DNA of 6,768 nt, from NCBI GenBank assembly GCA_913049755.1, contig CAJWXO010000064.1, positions 1 through 6,768 on the forward strand, written 5' to 3'. Position numbers and translations under genes: made by a program. How positions within the stretch are numbered: the first letter of the stretch is position 1; the number at the start of each line of letters is the position of its first letter. This document shows positions 6,515-6,768 of this stretch, one piece after another. This DNA is from an uncultured Cryomorphaceae bacterium. GTDB taxonomy: Bacteria; Bacteroidota; Bacteroidia; Flavobacteriales; Schleiferiaceae. The notes beneath the pieces were generated by a model. The model was not told where the DNA came from. It made no database searches and saw only the letters and a program-made list of their open reading frames with translations.

Positions 6515-6768
6515 ATGAATAATCAGTCAATCGAAATAATCATCCCTCTATTAGGGATAGTTGGTCTTGTAATTATGATATTTAAGGCAATCTGGGTTAG
6601 TAAACAGGATCAAGGGGACGCTAATATGATAGAACTTGCCGGTCACATTTCTAGAGGAGCATTAGCTTTTCTAAAGGCAGAATGGAAAGTTCTAGGAGTT
6701 TTTGTTGTTATCGCCGGTACATTGCTTGCCTGGTCTGCAGAGTTGGAAGCAGTAGCACAGCATACGGA
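6515..6768 (+). CDS. hppA: Membrane-bound ion-translocating pyrophosphatase (HppA), N-terminal part
   Basis: Membrane pyrophosphatases hydrolyse pyrophosphate in the cytoplasm and use the energy to pump H+ or Na+ out across the inner membrane. Only the first 84 residues are inside the window; the frame stays open at the right edge. The start ATG at 6515 is followed by a hydrophobic first membrane segment (about 6-28), a cytoplasmic linker with GDANMIELAGHISRGALAFL (34-53) and KAEWKVLG (54-61), and a second membrane segment (about 59-75). The NM-x-x-x-A-x-x-I-x-x-GA-x-AFL pattern after the first membrane segment is characteristic of the family. The pyrophosphate-binding motifs and the residues that decide K+ dependence and the pumped ion lie beyond the window, so ion specificity cannot be called. 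It lies 71 bases after pdhB in the same direction; that gap has no clear promoter or terminator, so read-through from pdhB is possible. Confidence 0.9.
   Translation, partial: MNNQSIEIIIPLLGIVGLVIMIFKAIWVSKQDQGDANMIELAGHISRGALAFLKAEWKVLGVFVVIAGTLLAWSAELEAVAQHT

Noticed and set aside
1..6768. Mobile element, defence system, CRISPR or novel cassette
   Set aside because: Every gene is an intact or edge-truncated housekeeping family member with consistent base use. No direct repeats, transposase, integrase, tRNA or toxin-antitoxin pair is visible on either strand.

Overview
The window looks like a chromosomal housekeeping segment from a member of the Bacteroidota, most likely a Flavobacteriia-type organism. 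The evidence is the AT-rich sequence, the near absence of Shine-Dalgarno sites before the starts, two perfect TAnnTTTG (-7) promoter elements, protein sequences of flavobacterial type, and the gene order pdhB / etfB-etfA-bifunctional nuclease-nucleoside transporter-thyA-folA, which I recall from flavobacterial genomes but could not search. I see no rRNA, tRNA, CRISPR array, insertion sequence, integrase or other mobile element. No stretch over 300 bases lacks a gene; the largest gaps are 93 and 71 bases.

Layout. Bases 1-397 (+) hold the 3' end of clpX, the AAA+ unfoldase of the ClpXP protease. Five bases later it meets, tail to tail, a six-gene minus-strand operon (5366 down to 403): etfB, etfA, a bifunctional nuclease with a C-terminal UVR motif, a concentrative nucleoside transporter, thyA and folA. 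Gene junctions are 2, -1, 1, 5 and 4 bases, so this is almost certainly one transcript. A 93-base divergent intergenic region (5367-5459) separates etfB from plus-strand pdhB (5460-6443), the beta subunit of pyruvate dehydrogenase E1. After 71 bases comes the 5' end of hppA (6515 to the window edge), a membrane-bound ion-pumping pyrophosphatase.

How the genes relate. ThyA and FolA form a two-enzyme cycle: ThyA makes dTMP and leaves dihydrofolate, which FolA reduces again. The nucleoside transporter supplies the salvage route to the same pools. EtfAB carries electrons from acyl-CoA dehydrogenases towards the quinone pool, and PdhB belongs to the acetyl-CoA-forming complex, so the divergent region joins two parts of carbon and electron metabolism. 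The nuclease is the least understood member, and its link to ETF is unexplained.

All gene products fall in known families, and I do not see a previously undescribed system. The points most worth a second look are the symmetrical back-to-back -7 elements between etfB and pdhB, unusual cofactor-site residues in EtfA and EtfB, and the nuclease-UVR protein translationally coupled to etfA.
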